From Lysobacterales bacterium (GTDB lineage Bacteria > Pseudomonadota > Gammaproteobacteria > Xanthomonadales > SZUA-38), in assembly GCA_028285525.1 (NCBI GenBank), contig JANQOZ010000015.1:167990-231989 (forward strand): a stretch of DNA of 64,000 nt, given 5' to 3'. A program made the translations under genes and the position numbers. Of this stretch, positions 18,901 through 24,793 are shown piece by piece; the stretch's first letter is position 1; each line of letters begins with the position of its first letter. Under the pieces are notes generated by a model. It worked only from the letters and a program-made list of their open reading frames with translations. It did not search any database and had not been told where the DNA came from.

Positions 18901-20862
18901 TACACGTCCAACGCCGGCGAAGACTTCGGCACGCAGCGAATCTTCGAGAGCGTCGACGTGCAGGTCTTCTACCAGCCCGCACCGGTGACGGCGCTGAAAA
19001 ACGCGGCGGCCAAGAACAGCAGCGGTGACGATATCCGTCCTGAGCTGGACAACATCAACGCGAGCGTTGTCCAGGCCGGCAGCGGTTTCCAGGCCGCCTT
19101 TACCGTCGAAGCGACCGACGCTTCACCCGGCGTGGTGACGCGTGTTGCGGTCCTGTACCGCCAATCTTTCGACGGCGTGAACTCGACCTGGGTGCTGGAA
19201 GACCTTGTCCAAAGCGGCAGCAGCAGCACCTGGACCGGCGGCGGCGCCGTTAACAACAGCGGCCTGATCAACGGCGAAGTGGACTACCTCGTCCAGGCCC
19301 TGGACAGCGGCGGCAACGTTGCCAACAGCACGTTCAAGGGGACGTTCTACGTGGCCGAACAGACGCCGCTGCCGCCACCTCCCGGAGGCGGCAACAACGG
19401 CACCTTCGGCATTGATCTGGAGGACACCAACGGTGTCGACGTGAATCCCGGTGAGTGGAGCCGCAGCCAGCCGGTGATCGTCAGCGTGACCAACCAAGCG
19501 CCCGGCGTGGCGTATGAGTTTGCCGTCGATTCGCCAAACTTCCAGCCGCTGACGGGTGACATCGCCGTAACTGGCGAGGGTGTGCACTTTGTCACCGTGC
19601 GGGAAGTGGGCGGCGACAACACCGTCACCTTCAACGTGTTGATCGACACGCTGTCACCCGACGTGATCCTGGCAACGCCGGCTCCCGGTCAGTTCATTGA
19701 GATCGGTGAAGACGTGGCAGCAGACTACGAATGTCTGGACTCCGGCTCCGGGCCAGCATCCTGTGCCGCTCCGGTTGCGGACGGTCAGCAGGTCCCGGCA
19801 TCAACCGCGGGTGCGCAGACCTTTGGTGTCAGCTCCCAGGATTTTGCCGGCAACACGCCAAGTTCGGTCAGCAACGTTTACTACGTGGTCGAGCCGCTGA
19901 CGGTGGAGGCCTCCGACGACAAGATTTCCGTGGGGATTCCGCTGGAGGTGACCGGTTCGATTACGGACCTGGCTGAGTTCACCGAGACGGTCAGCATCGA
20001 CTGGGGTGACGGCACTACCGAGACTCTGGCGCTGGTGGCCGAGAACGGCGGCTGGACTTTCGCCGGCGAACACGTTTACGCGGTTGCCCAGCCTTACACG
20101 GCGGTGCTGGTTACAGCCGATTTTGGTGGCGCCTATGAACAGTCAGAAACGCTGGAGTTTGCGGTGCTCGGGCCCGTGGGCGTCTGGGCGCAGGACGGCG
20201 GCGATAGCGGCATCGACTGGGCTGGCGGCGCGGGATCCGTCACGGGCGTACTGCACAGCAACAGCGACATCAAGATTGCTGGTAAGGCCAAGACCGTGAA
20301 CGGGCCGACTCGATACGGCAAGGATCTGATCATTAACGGCAACGGGCATACCTTTGAGAGCCCGCCCGTGGAAATCGAAAGGGCCGACTGGCCGTTCACC
20401 TATCTGATCGGTGACTACCGTCCTGGGGGCGCGGTTGCTCAGTCTGTGGGCGGCAGCTTCTTCGATATGAGCCATGTCTGCGGCAGCAAAGGCAAGTGGC
20501 AGCTGAAGAAAACTGCTGCACCGGGCCTCTATTGGGTGCCCTGCGACGTGGAGGTTAAAGGCTCGCGGGTTGAGGTGAACGTGACCGTCGTGTCGAACCA
20601 CAAGATCAGCATCAAGGGTAATCGACACAAGATCACGCCGTTTGTGGACGGCCTGGCCTTCTTTACCAACGAAAACAGCCGAAGGGCTATCAAGATTACT
20701 GCCGGACGGACAGAGGTGGACGGCTACGTCATCGCTCGCCGAGGCCGAGTGGTTATGTCCGGATCTCGGCAGGATGTGGGCTGCGGCATCGCTGGCCAGG
20801 AAATCAAGCTGACGGGCGCCAATCGGACTATTGGTGAGAACTGCTCAGCACTAAGCCACTGA
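9919..20862 (+). CDS. Giant exported protein: beta-helix, lectin, PLSS(F/L) pentapeptide tract, C25 (gingipain-type) peptidase, Ig/PKD modules
   Basis: 3,647 residues plus stop. The ATG at 9919 is preferred over in-frame starts at 9892/9910 because GAAAGG lies just upstream. Order: signal peptide (1-36, cleavage VQAQ); parallel beta-helix 1, closed by a choice-of-anchor Q motif (525-579, NGGPTLTRAL then CDAGAFE); beta-helix 2 (about 580-1205); L-type lectin-like domain (about 1209-1457, VSVEFDTW and DHVGINVN); second half of the anchor Q motif (DQRGVNRP, CDIGAFE, to 1483); PLSS(F/L) tract (1535-2041); a beta domain (about 2050-2240); PPC-like domain (about 2249-2390); C25 peptidase (about 2495-2840, His2690 in FNMHFDY, Cys2732 in VGCHSG); Ig-like domains; PKD domain (SIDWGDGTTE); a cysteine-containing beta C-terminus. 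No autotransporter, type IX or LPXTG signal is visible. Likely secreted or surface-held; function unknown, perhaps carbohydrate binding plus proteolysis or self-processing. Confidence 0.85.
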   Translation: MRNRGLSGRGVSLCGRLLVLSPLALLLLSLSVGVQAQTTHTVCPPGNPSAPCAYDSPEAALADNGTVVAGDTLNILNDTYVLTTPLLVDRSLTLDFNDSLVDADGDRGIAVINASTVATINDVVLINGLVVGADLGGGILVQDASLDLNGSRLENNTAQAAGGGLASVNATVNVTDTEFIQNSTDGEGAAVLSVGITSVLNLTRVNVDQNWSRSPAGGSVAATSDGAINIVDSAIIRNAGVNPILAVDNYGNPDLPGSSCFSPTLQRGFVGQTFVATQEALSGFRFLNAVGNTGVVATDIPVTGVVRSGGPTGPVIANASALIPQGTPSGTNLDLDFTLDAPISVAVGATYAVEMNFPGSRSFIVNSLNSYPDGAGYRCTETTGSFDLEFQVFGGIATIGGVYSRGAIDMLNVTLSDSVGVGAIAVQRGSGTPYTVNATLSTISNNYRTGLWGEVGPVSGIATISNSLLAFNQGGQNCLGDSTSVVSAGYNILRSDLNCGALQAVGDQWGTPASPLEPLLGPLQDNGGPTLTRALDPSSPAVDSGLNDPTCGGTGTTTDQRGVSRPQLNACDAGAFELQPSVGPLQALIDAAAPGGTVVVPDGTYTESITLANSGITLQGSGPDNVVIDVTGLGTQGVFATESFTMTGIRVTGADFAGQGAGIDIQSPFLDVVLDNVRIDNNSAGVVGGGIFVESSSNLTLTNSEILSNSAGSNGGGIYLDGSQTVVINNTIIANNIADNDGGGIYSQASTLQIGAPACTIPAPVGQGTNFISNNQAVNGNGGGLWTQAALTVTYTQFSDNSAVNGGGIHQESLASSLNMDCGFMNLNSADPNSGQGGAINIAGGPATINDTTFEANDAGGGGGAINLVLGATITNSSFLTNVAPFGPGGAIRSPLGTLNSTDNTFRNNSTTVNGGAIFASTLVSNTDVFETNTARSAGGAIALDAPGTGQMQLFDGLLVGNTVGEGGLSFSGQGGALEFRGVIGLIEDTQFINNLATEAGDGAGQGGAIYNAATLELILADSTISGSNSGDGGAIYNEGILSVARSTLVSNSVTDANVEPRGGAIASTGTLNLSNSTLSGNVVNPGPGNTGDGGAVAVFAGGSANVNNVTFAFNTAPDAGALYAEIGQGPLNFRNSLFSGNTGVTSDCDQVLSGGFNIYDVNPCQILAPNDLIGDPLIGLLADNGGPTETHALLPGSPAQDAGGPSEVVFFDFPDLADFTTRGSTTLVDNQSPLQPGNEILLAGSNAGGTVGSAYLTNPVDVTSDFEALFSFRIVPGSGGNAADGLTITFTDDPTLLTDGGGALGIGSFDDLGQPGYQPAGPQVPGVSVEFDTWLNGEGVGANELDEDHVGINVNGSMDSIAVQYFGSRGVLSSGNRWNVWLDYDADTNLLEVRLAEQSGLTVTRPALPNVSATVDILSLADVNADGDVFVGFTGAASVLTGIGGEQRISNFLFENETKCELVDQRGVNRPEGPRCDIGAFEGSSIPATIDNALLSVTTSVTQPGVENIPLIDIPIETLTGVVGDNANPPEAAPLSSFPLSSFPLSSLDLQASPLSSFPLSSFPLSSFAVTGAPLSSFPLSSFPLLSEPGGWAEVIEQVPSLSGAPLQNITLQQVLEAPDAPSDLLDNITLGSLAIQQSPLSSLSLAGLSLGDGITVGILDEWLANAGGTSTVCGELAGEGFTDCQTTDTVVSLQVKSAPLSSLPLSSLPLSSFPLSSFGITEAPLSSFPLSSLPLSSFPLSSFPLSSFPLSSLPLSSFPLSSFPLSSFPLSSFDLLAAPLSSFPLSSFPLSSLPLSSFEVGGEPFCDFYNALAQADSQPTCTDLGIDPSTAGLLDLVSALRDLGTTSLAATPLSSFPLSSFDIANVPLSSFQLDFADVAGAPLSSFPLSSFPLSSFDVGGQLFCDFYDTAALAEGQATCGDLGVNNGSDFGELITALLAAGESTFAATPLSSFPLSSFPLSSLPLSSFPLSSLEINGAPLSSFPMSSFDILGSPLSSLPLSSFPLSSFLIGGVACEGCTTVGDAFVAGQVIADAPLSSFFPSPQFGDILYGELLDAFTLEYLFGIEPGDPETLGEVANPGNLTFGQLLISLVLRSDFPWENLSLSELNPQEFAADNFIGYAVDFELNGTLVEPVTVNVTVSDQFYLVPGSTQFMTQSQGGGSTMMSPVPDPVMTPNAGEGTVTMSFGPVDPGAFSDNTLQFVAVPPLTLGDFPAEASLDLGGVPAATADATAAAVEVVPSFINESDNINFPPTPDPDQLILGHISTPDDNDYFRIGAPPKGSRITVFMSNPTGDNDLLLYEPLSAIEAKGQLVEAASLDSIPFEDDGINFAGNQTEEPDSLEDINIGVLPLSSLSTNRDNNDEEVSAISDGDPFTIQVSGYNGSVSDDPYTLRIKVTPEVPVTQCPSRTWPGTATGPQTWTAAGSWTPATNAVFLVNWQRLAQSEEALNGGGAVAADEALAAINALVSAPGIVDGVVVDVSTIAGVNYAAWDLDPCDVDAANNVVNAITAYLEQQRATSPQLAYVTIVGSDEVIPFQRKGDETAIANESTFATTFADNALFGSMINRNFLSDDTYGDIDPVRWFNRFLNVPELAVGRLVESAEDIQTAAENYVLSGGVLTPTTALSAGYDFIADASTDIQQTFGSYGLESTPLIDFPNAADPWDRVDFLTAAGLTNNTARDVVSFNMHFDYDEALPSSGDASGNYSTNLINVGDLTGNDLTGRVWFTVGCHSGINVADISVPPTQSSQDWSQTLNSLGAVYVGQAAYGLGDTVALALTERLLANFARNLNGNVTAGQAHAFAKQEYFSDLGVYGEYDYKALQASVYFGLPMYQIQNPTPIDDPLPTLRPTLNDPISGLASASISLASPLDYDVDFVNTDKGRLYSAEGTTVEGAVQFVHYRPLQPIIGVDVTSDNPGEVARSAFITGLTTRDEIVPDMAFARPVIDEGALEPEIETDEVVFPTSFTNVVGYRVPADPGPFEDRQQLNIITGQYTSNAGEDFGTQRIFESVDVQVFYQPAPVTALKNAAAKNSSGDDIRPELDNINASVVQAGSGFQAAFTVEATDASPGVVTRVAVLYRQSFDGVNSTWVLEDLVQSGSSSTWTGGGAVNNSGLINGEVDYLVQALDSGGNVANSTFKGTFYVAEQTPLPPPPGGGNNGTFGIDLEDTNGVDVNPGEWSRSQPVIVSVTNQAPGVAYEFAVDSPNFQPLTGDIAVTGEGVHFVTVREVGGDNTVTFNVLIDTLSPDVILATPAPGQFIEIGEDVAADYECLDSGSGPASCAAPVADGQQVPASTAGAQTFGVSSQDFAGNTPSSVSNVYYVVEPLTVEASDDKISVGIPLEVTGSITDLAEFTETVSIDWGDGTTETLALVAENGGWTFAGEHVYAVAQPYTAVLVTADFGGAYEQSETLEFAVLGPVGVWAQDGGDSGIDWAGGAGSVTGVLHSNSDIKIAGKAKTVNGPTRYGKDLIINGNGHTFESPPVEIERADWPFTYLIGDYRPGGAVAQSVGGSFFDMSHVCGSKGKWQLKKTAAPGLYWVPCDVEVKGSRVEVNVTVVSNHKISIKGNRHKITPFVDGLAFFTNENSRRAIKITAGRTEVDGYVIARRGRVVMSGSRQDVGCGIAGQEIKLTGANRTIGENCSALSH
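14521..16041 (+). repeat. 15-bp coding repeat tract, consensus CCGCTGTCGTCGTTC, encoding PLSS(F/L)
   Basis: I count about 44 copies of PLSS(F/L) in four clusters (14521-14685, 15019-15318, 15478-15612, 15769-15954) plus isolated copies (near 14837, 16027), and one outlier at 16972. The longest unbroken run is ten copies at 15094-15243. Third positions vary among TCG, TCA, TCT and TCC, so the protein pattern is kept while the DNA drifts. Short interruptions are five or ten residues, so the pentad phase is held. Two longer inserts (15319-15477 and 15613-15768) share a CDFY...TC.DLG pattern. Adjacent identical 15-mers could slip during replication. Confidence 0.95.
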
Positions 20863-20874
20863 GGGGAGCGATGA

Positions 20875-20915
20875 GGGTGCCGGTGTGCATGCGCCGGCGC
20901 CCGATTCGTTTTGTC
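20875..20915 (+). terminator. Intrinsic terminator after the giant gene
   Basis: Arms GGGTGCCGG (20875-20883) and CCGGCGCCC (20894-20902) pair with one G-T wobble around a ten-base loop and are followed by GATTCGTTTTGTCC. The hairpin starts 12 bases after the stop codon. It separates the giant gene from the TolB/TPR gene. Confidence 0.6.
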
Positions 20916-21019
20916 CGGTCAGGATGCGGGAGGTGTCTGGCTGACTTAGGGCTGGCTGTAATGCGATAATCGAGGCGTTCTCTCGACGACAGCACCGTGT
21001 TCACTCTGAGGGGTTACCT

Positions 21020-22744
21020 TTGTCTTTTTTCCAGGAACTGAAGCGGCGAAACGTCATTCGCGTGGCTATCGGCTACGTGGTAGTGGGCTGGGCGTTAGTG
21101 GAAGCATCCGATCTTCTGCTCGAGACCTTCGACGCCCCCGGCTGGATCATGCGGGCTGTCGTGTTGACTCTGGCCGGTGGCCTGCCGATCGCGCTGATCG
21201 TGGCGTGGATGTTCGAGCTGACGCCGGAAGGCATCAAGCGCGAAGACGGGGTCGACACCACGGAGGAGGCGCGGTTCAAGGCTCGCGCCGACCGCAAGAC
21301 CGACCTCGTGATTATGGGGGTGCTGGCGCTGGCGGTCGGCTACTTCATCCTGGAAAAGATCTGGCAGTCGGACGCGGTCCGCGGTGAGCAGCTCCGCGCG
21401 ATAGCGGTCCTGCCTTTCGCCGATATGAGCGCGCAGCGCGACCAGGAATATTTTGCGGAGGGCCTGACGGTCGAGCTCCTGAATCTGCTGTCGCGTAACA
21501 CCGACCTCAGGGTCACCGGACGAACGTCAGCTTTTCAGTTTAAAGATCACACTGGCGACTTCAGAGCCATTGGAAAAACCCTCGGCGTCGGAACAATCCT
21601 GGAAGGTTCGGTTCGCGCGGTGGACAACAACGTCCGCATCAGCACCAGCCTCATCGACGCGGATCAGGGTAAGACGCTGTGGTCAGCGAAATTTGATCGC
21701 CAGCTCACCAACATCTTCCAGGTTCAGGATGAAATTGCGCAGGCGGTGGTTGACGCGCTCGAGGGCCGCCTGCTGAACAAGCCGGAAGAGGAATCCGACG
21801 AACGGGCTGTCGTTGCGGCTGCCTATAAGGCATACCAGCAGGGCAACTATCTACAGGGCCTGATCTCCGTCGAGAACCAACAGCAGGCGATGGACTATTT
21901 CAACCAGGCCCGCGCCGCTGACCCCAACTTTGCGGAGCCTCTGGTGGGCCTGGCGAATGCCAATATGATGCTTGCCCTGAACCTGGCGGCACTGGACCGC
22001 GAGCTGGGCATCGACCGGGCCACCGCCCTGATCGATGAGGCGCTGAAGCTGGAGTCGGAGTTGCCCGACGCCTACGTGGCCCGCGCGTTGATCAAGCAGG
22101 TGATTGCGCGCGATTACACCGGTGCAGAAATTGACCTCAAGCGAGCCCTGGACATTAATCCGAACCACATCACCGCCCTGCGCAGGCTCGGAACCATCTA
22201 CGGCCGCTTCGGGCGCTATGACGAGGCCATGGAGTCGTTCCAGCGCATCGTCGATCGCGATCCGCTCAATCATCTCACCTACTCCAACTACAGTCTGAAC
22301 GCGCTGGCCGCCGGAAAAGTTGACCTCGCTGAGGAGATGATCAGCAAGGTGCTGGAGTTCAAGCCTGACTCCGGCTTCGCCAACTACCAGCTCAGCAAGG
22401 TGATGCTGGCGCAGGACAACCTGGCCGCGGCGCGCGAGGCGAACGCACGCGAAACCTCACCCATCTGGCAAACGATCGGTAACGGCATGATCGCCTGCAA
22501 AGCTCAGGAGAGGGAGGCTGCCTACGCGATTGCCGAGGAGCTGATCGCGCAGCGCGAGGTGTTCAACGCCTCGGAGATATACGGCCTGTGTGGCGACACG
22601 GAAAAAGTGTTTGAGCTGCTCAACCAGGCGGCTGAGGCCCGGGATCCGGCCCTGATTGAAATGAAGCTCAGCTGGCAGCTGGCCTACCTGCGAGATGACC
22701 CGCGTTGGCATGCGGTCCTCAAGAAAATTGGACTGCCGATCTGA
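21020..22744 (+). CDS. Membrane-anchored TolB/FlgO-like domain protein with TPR repeats
   Basis: 574 residues from a TTG at 21020, supported by GAGGGG about 7 bases upstream and by the familiar family start SFFQELKRRNVIRVAIGY. Three hydrophobic segments (about 10-30, 45-65 and 95-112) precede a TolB/FlgO-like domain (about 125-250: IAVLPFADMS, EGLTVELLNLLSR, VGTILEGSVR) and a C-terminal half of TPR helices (for example FGRYDEAMESFQRIVDRDPLN). Relatives in gammaproteobacteria often carry an N-terminal adenylate cyclase or DNA-binding domain; here there is neither, so the protein is probably a scaffold or sensor rather than an enzyme. It stands as its own unit after the terminator at 20875, and is followed 40 bases later by the hydrolase gene. 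Confidence 0.8.
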   Translation: MSFFQELKRRNVIRVAIGYVVVGWALVEASDLLLETFDAPGWIMRAVVLTLAGGLPIALIVAWMFELTPEGIKREDGVDTTEEARFKARADRKTDLVIMGVLALAVGYFILEKIWQSDAVRGEQLRAIAVLPFADMSAQRDQEYFAEGLTVELLNLLSRNTDLRVTGRTSAFQFKDHTGDFRAIGKTLGVGTILEGSVRAVDNNVRISTSLIDADQGKTLWSAKFDRQLTNIFQVQDEIAQAVVDALEGRLLNKPEEESDERAVVAAAYKAYQQGNYLQGLISVENQQQAMDYFNQARAADPNFAEPLVGLANANMMLALNLAALDRELGIDRATALIDEALKLESELPDAYVARALIKQVIARDYTGAEIDLKRALDINPNHITALRRLGTIYGRFGRYDEAMESFQRIVDRDPLNHLTYSNYSLNALAAGKVDLAEEMISKVLEFKPDSGFANYQLSKVMLAQDNLAAAREANARETSPIWQTIGNGMIACKAQEREAAYAIAEELIAQREVFNASEIYGLCGDTEKVFELLNQAAEARDPALIEMKLSWQLAYLRDDPRWHAVLKKIGLPI

Positions 22745-22783
22745 TCGATTCATAATCTCCCCGCTAACGCGAGGTAAACCGCC

Positions 22784-23677
22784 ATGAGATTCTTACCGAT
22801 CGTCACAGCCTTGCTGCTTGGCCTGCCTGTTTGGGCCTCGAACGCCGCAGCTGAGGAGGCCTTGATGCGAACCACTTCAAACCCCGCCATCATGCAGGGC
22901 TACGTCAACACGCCAGGCGGACAGATTCATTACTGGCAGGCCGGGCAGGGTGAGACGCTGCTGCTGGTGCACCAGTCGTCGTCTTCCGGTGAGGAGTACG
23001 CCGGCCTGGTGCCTTATCTGGCGGATCGCTATCGGCTGATCACCTGGGACTGGCCGGGCCACGGACACTCAGACGACCCGGATCACGAGCTGGGCGTCGA
23101 CGAGTACACCGCCTCCGGACTCGCTGTCCTGGAGCATCTCGATGTGGATAAATTTCACGTACTCGGCCACCACGGCGGTGCGCTTGTCGCGATGAACTTC
23201 GCCTGGAAATACCCGGAGCGGGTGCAGAAGGTCATTTTGTCCGGCACCAGCGGCGTTAAAGACAAAGAAGAATCTGAGGCCTTCACCGAGAGTCTGGACC
23301 TGGAAAACCGCAAGCGTGTGGATCGGGAGGGTGTCTCCCTGAGCCAGGCCTGGCAGCGTTTCGTCGGCTACATGCCGGAGTCGACTCCCGAGGAGGTCCT
23401 CATCCCCTACATTGGCAATATGGCTACCCGGCTGCGTCCCTATGATGCGCACTACGGAGTCTTGCGCTGGGACCGTCGCCCGGCCCTGGCCAGCCTGAAG
23501 GACCGCGACGTGCTGCTGACCCAGGGCGCGCGCGACGAATATGTCAGCCACCAGGAAACGCTGCTTGAACTGCTGCCCAACGCCCGCCGGCAGGTGATCG
23601 AGGATGGGGGCACCTTTTTGTTTTTTGAAAAGCCCGAGGCCAGCGCCAAGCTGATCGCCGGTTTTTTAAGCGAGTAA
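22784..23677 (+). CDS. Exported alpha/beta hydrolase-fold protein with His in place of the nucleophile Ser
   Basis: 297 residues with a signal peptide (FLPIVTALLLGLPVWAS, cleavage near NAAAEE). The fold markers are clear: LLLVHQSSSSG oxyanion region, WDWPGHGHSDD, and a C-terminal segment with acid in QGARDEYVS. The nucleophile elbow, normally GxSxG, reads GHHGG, placing His130 where serine is expected. The base at the usual C-terminal histidine position is also not obvious (EDGGTFLFFEKPE). The protein may therefore not be a conventional serine hydrolase. It begins a tight same-strand set with the enolase-superfamily gene (12 bases) and the S9 peptidase gene (1-base overlap), so a role in the same catabolic pathway is likely. 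AGGT precedes the ATG. Confidence 0.78.
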   Translation: MRFLPIVTALLLGLPVWASNAAAEEALMRTTSNPAIMQGYVNTPGGQIHYWQAGQGETLLLVHQSSSSGEEYAGLVPYLADRYRLITWDWPGHGHSDDPDHELGVDEYTASGLAVLEHLDVDKFHVLGHHGGALVAMNFAWKYPERVQKVILSGTSGVKDKEESEAFTESLDLENRKRVDREGVSLSQAWQRFVGYMPESTPEEVLIPYIGNMATRLRPYDAHYGVLRWDRRPALASLKDRDVLLTQGARDEYVSHQETLLELLPNARRQVIEDGGTFLFFEKPEASAKLIAGFLSE

Positions 23678-23689
23678 GTTCCGCACTTA

Positions 23690-24793
23690 ATGAAGATCAC
23701 GGACATCCGCGTCTACCAGGTCGACCTGCCCCTGGTTGAGGGTCGCTATTCCTGGTCCGGCGGAAAATACGTGGAAGTGTTCGACAGCACGATCGTCGAG
23801 CTGATTACGGAAGAGGGGACGATCGGCTACGGTGAGGTCTGTCCCCTGGGTCCCTTCTATCTCCCCGCCTTCGCAGACGGTGCGCGCGCCGGTATCGGCG
23901 AACTGGCGCCAACCCTGCTGGGCCAGGACCCGACGGCGGTCGCAAAAATCAATCGCCGGATGGATCAGGCCCTGCTGGGCCATCCGTACGTCAAGTCTGC
24001 CCTCGATATGGCCTGCTGGGACCTGCTCGGAAAGGTCAGCGGTTTGCCGGTTTGCCATCTGCTGGGGGGCCGCTTCGGCGAGAGCGTAGAGCTCTACCGC
24101 GCCATCAGTCAGGGGCCCGCCAACGACATGGCGGACAACGTGGCCGGCTATCGCGATGAGGGCTATACCCGTTTTCAGCTCAAGGTCGGCGGCCTTGTGT
24201 CTGACGACATCCGCCGCATCCACGCCGTCGCGGACGTGCTCAAGGATGGTGAAACGCTCGTGGCTGACGCCAACACCGGCTGGCGGCTCGACGACGCGCT
24301 GCGGGTGGTGGCTGCCGTCAGAGACAGGGATGTTTACATCGAGCAGCCCTGCGCCCTGTATGAGCACTGCCGAACCGTCCGGGAAAAAACGTCCCTGCCT
24401 TTTGTGCTGGACGAAAACGTGACTGGCCTCGATGCGCTGCTGCGAGCCCACGAAGACCGGGCCATGGACGTGATCAACCTGAAGATCTCCAAGGTGGGCG
24501 GTCTGACCCGGGCGCGGCAGATTCGTGATCTTTGCGTGTCGCTCAACATCCCGATGACCATCGAAGACAGCTGGGGTGGCGACATCATCACGGCGGCTAT
24601 CGCGCACCTGGCGCACTCAACGCCCGAATCGCTCAGGTTCTCGGCGACCGACTTCAACAGCTACGTCACTGTCAGCAGTGCCGCCGGCGCACCGCAGCGG
24701 CAGAACGGGACCATGACAGCGTCAGAGGAACCGGGCCTTGGCATTTCGCCCCGCATGGAAGTGCTGGGCAAGCCCGTCGCTGAGTACCGTTGA
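23690..24793 (+). CDS. Enolase-superfamily enzyme (MR/MLE type), probably cis-3-hydroxyproline dehydratase or hydroxyproline-betaine epimerase-like
   Basis: 367 residues. N-terminal capping domain ([27 protein letters not shown]), then the barrel with catalytic lysine region RFQLKVGG, metal ligands in [14 protein letters not shown] and VLDENVTG, and second lysine in NLKISKVGG. The block IEDSWGGDI followed by [10 protein letters not shown] is one I associate with cis-3-hydroxy-L-proline dehydratases and 4-hydroxyproline-betaine 2-epimerases of the muconate-lactonizing subgroup. These abstract the alpha proton of a cyclic amino acid. The substrate is inferred from motif memory and from peptidase neighbours, so either activity remains possible. 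The stop overlaps the next start (TGATG), giving translational coupling to the S9 peptidase. Confidence 0.82.
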   Translation: MKITDIRVYQVDLPLVEGRYSWSGGKYVEVFDSTIVELITEEGTIGYGEVCPLGPFYLPAFADGARAGIGELAPTLLGQDPTAVAKINRRMDQALLGHPYVKSALDMACWDLLGKVSGLPVCHLLGGRFGESVELYRAISQGPANDMADNVAGYRDEGYTRFQLKVGGLVSDDIRRIHAVADVLKDGETLVADANTGWRLDDALRVVAAVRDRDVYIEQPCALYEHCRTVREKTSLPFVLDENVTGLDALLRAHEDRAMDVINLKISKVGGLTRARQIRDLCVSLNIPMTIEDSWGGDIITAAIAHLAHSTPESLRFSATDFNSYVTVSSAAGAPQRQNGTMTASEEPGLGISPRMEVLGKPVAEYR

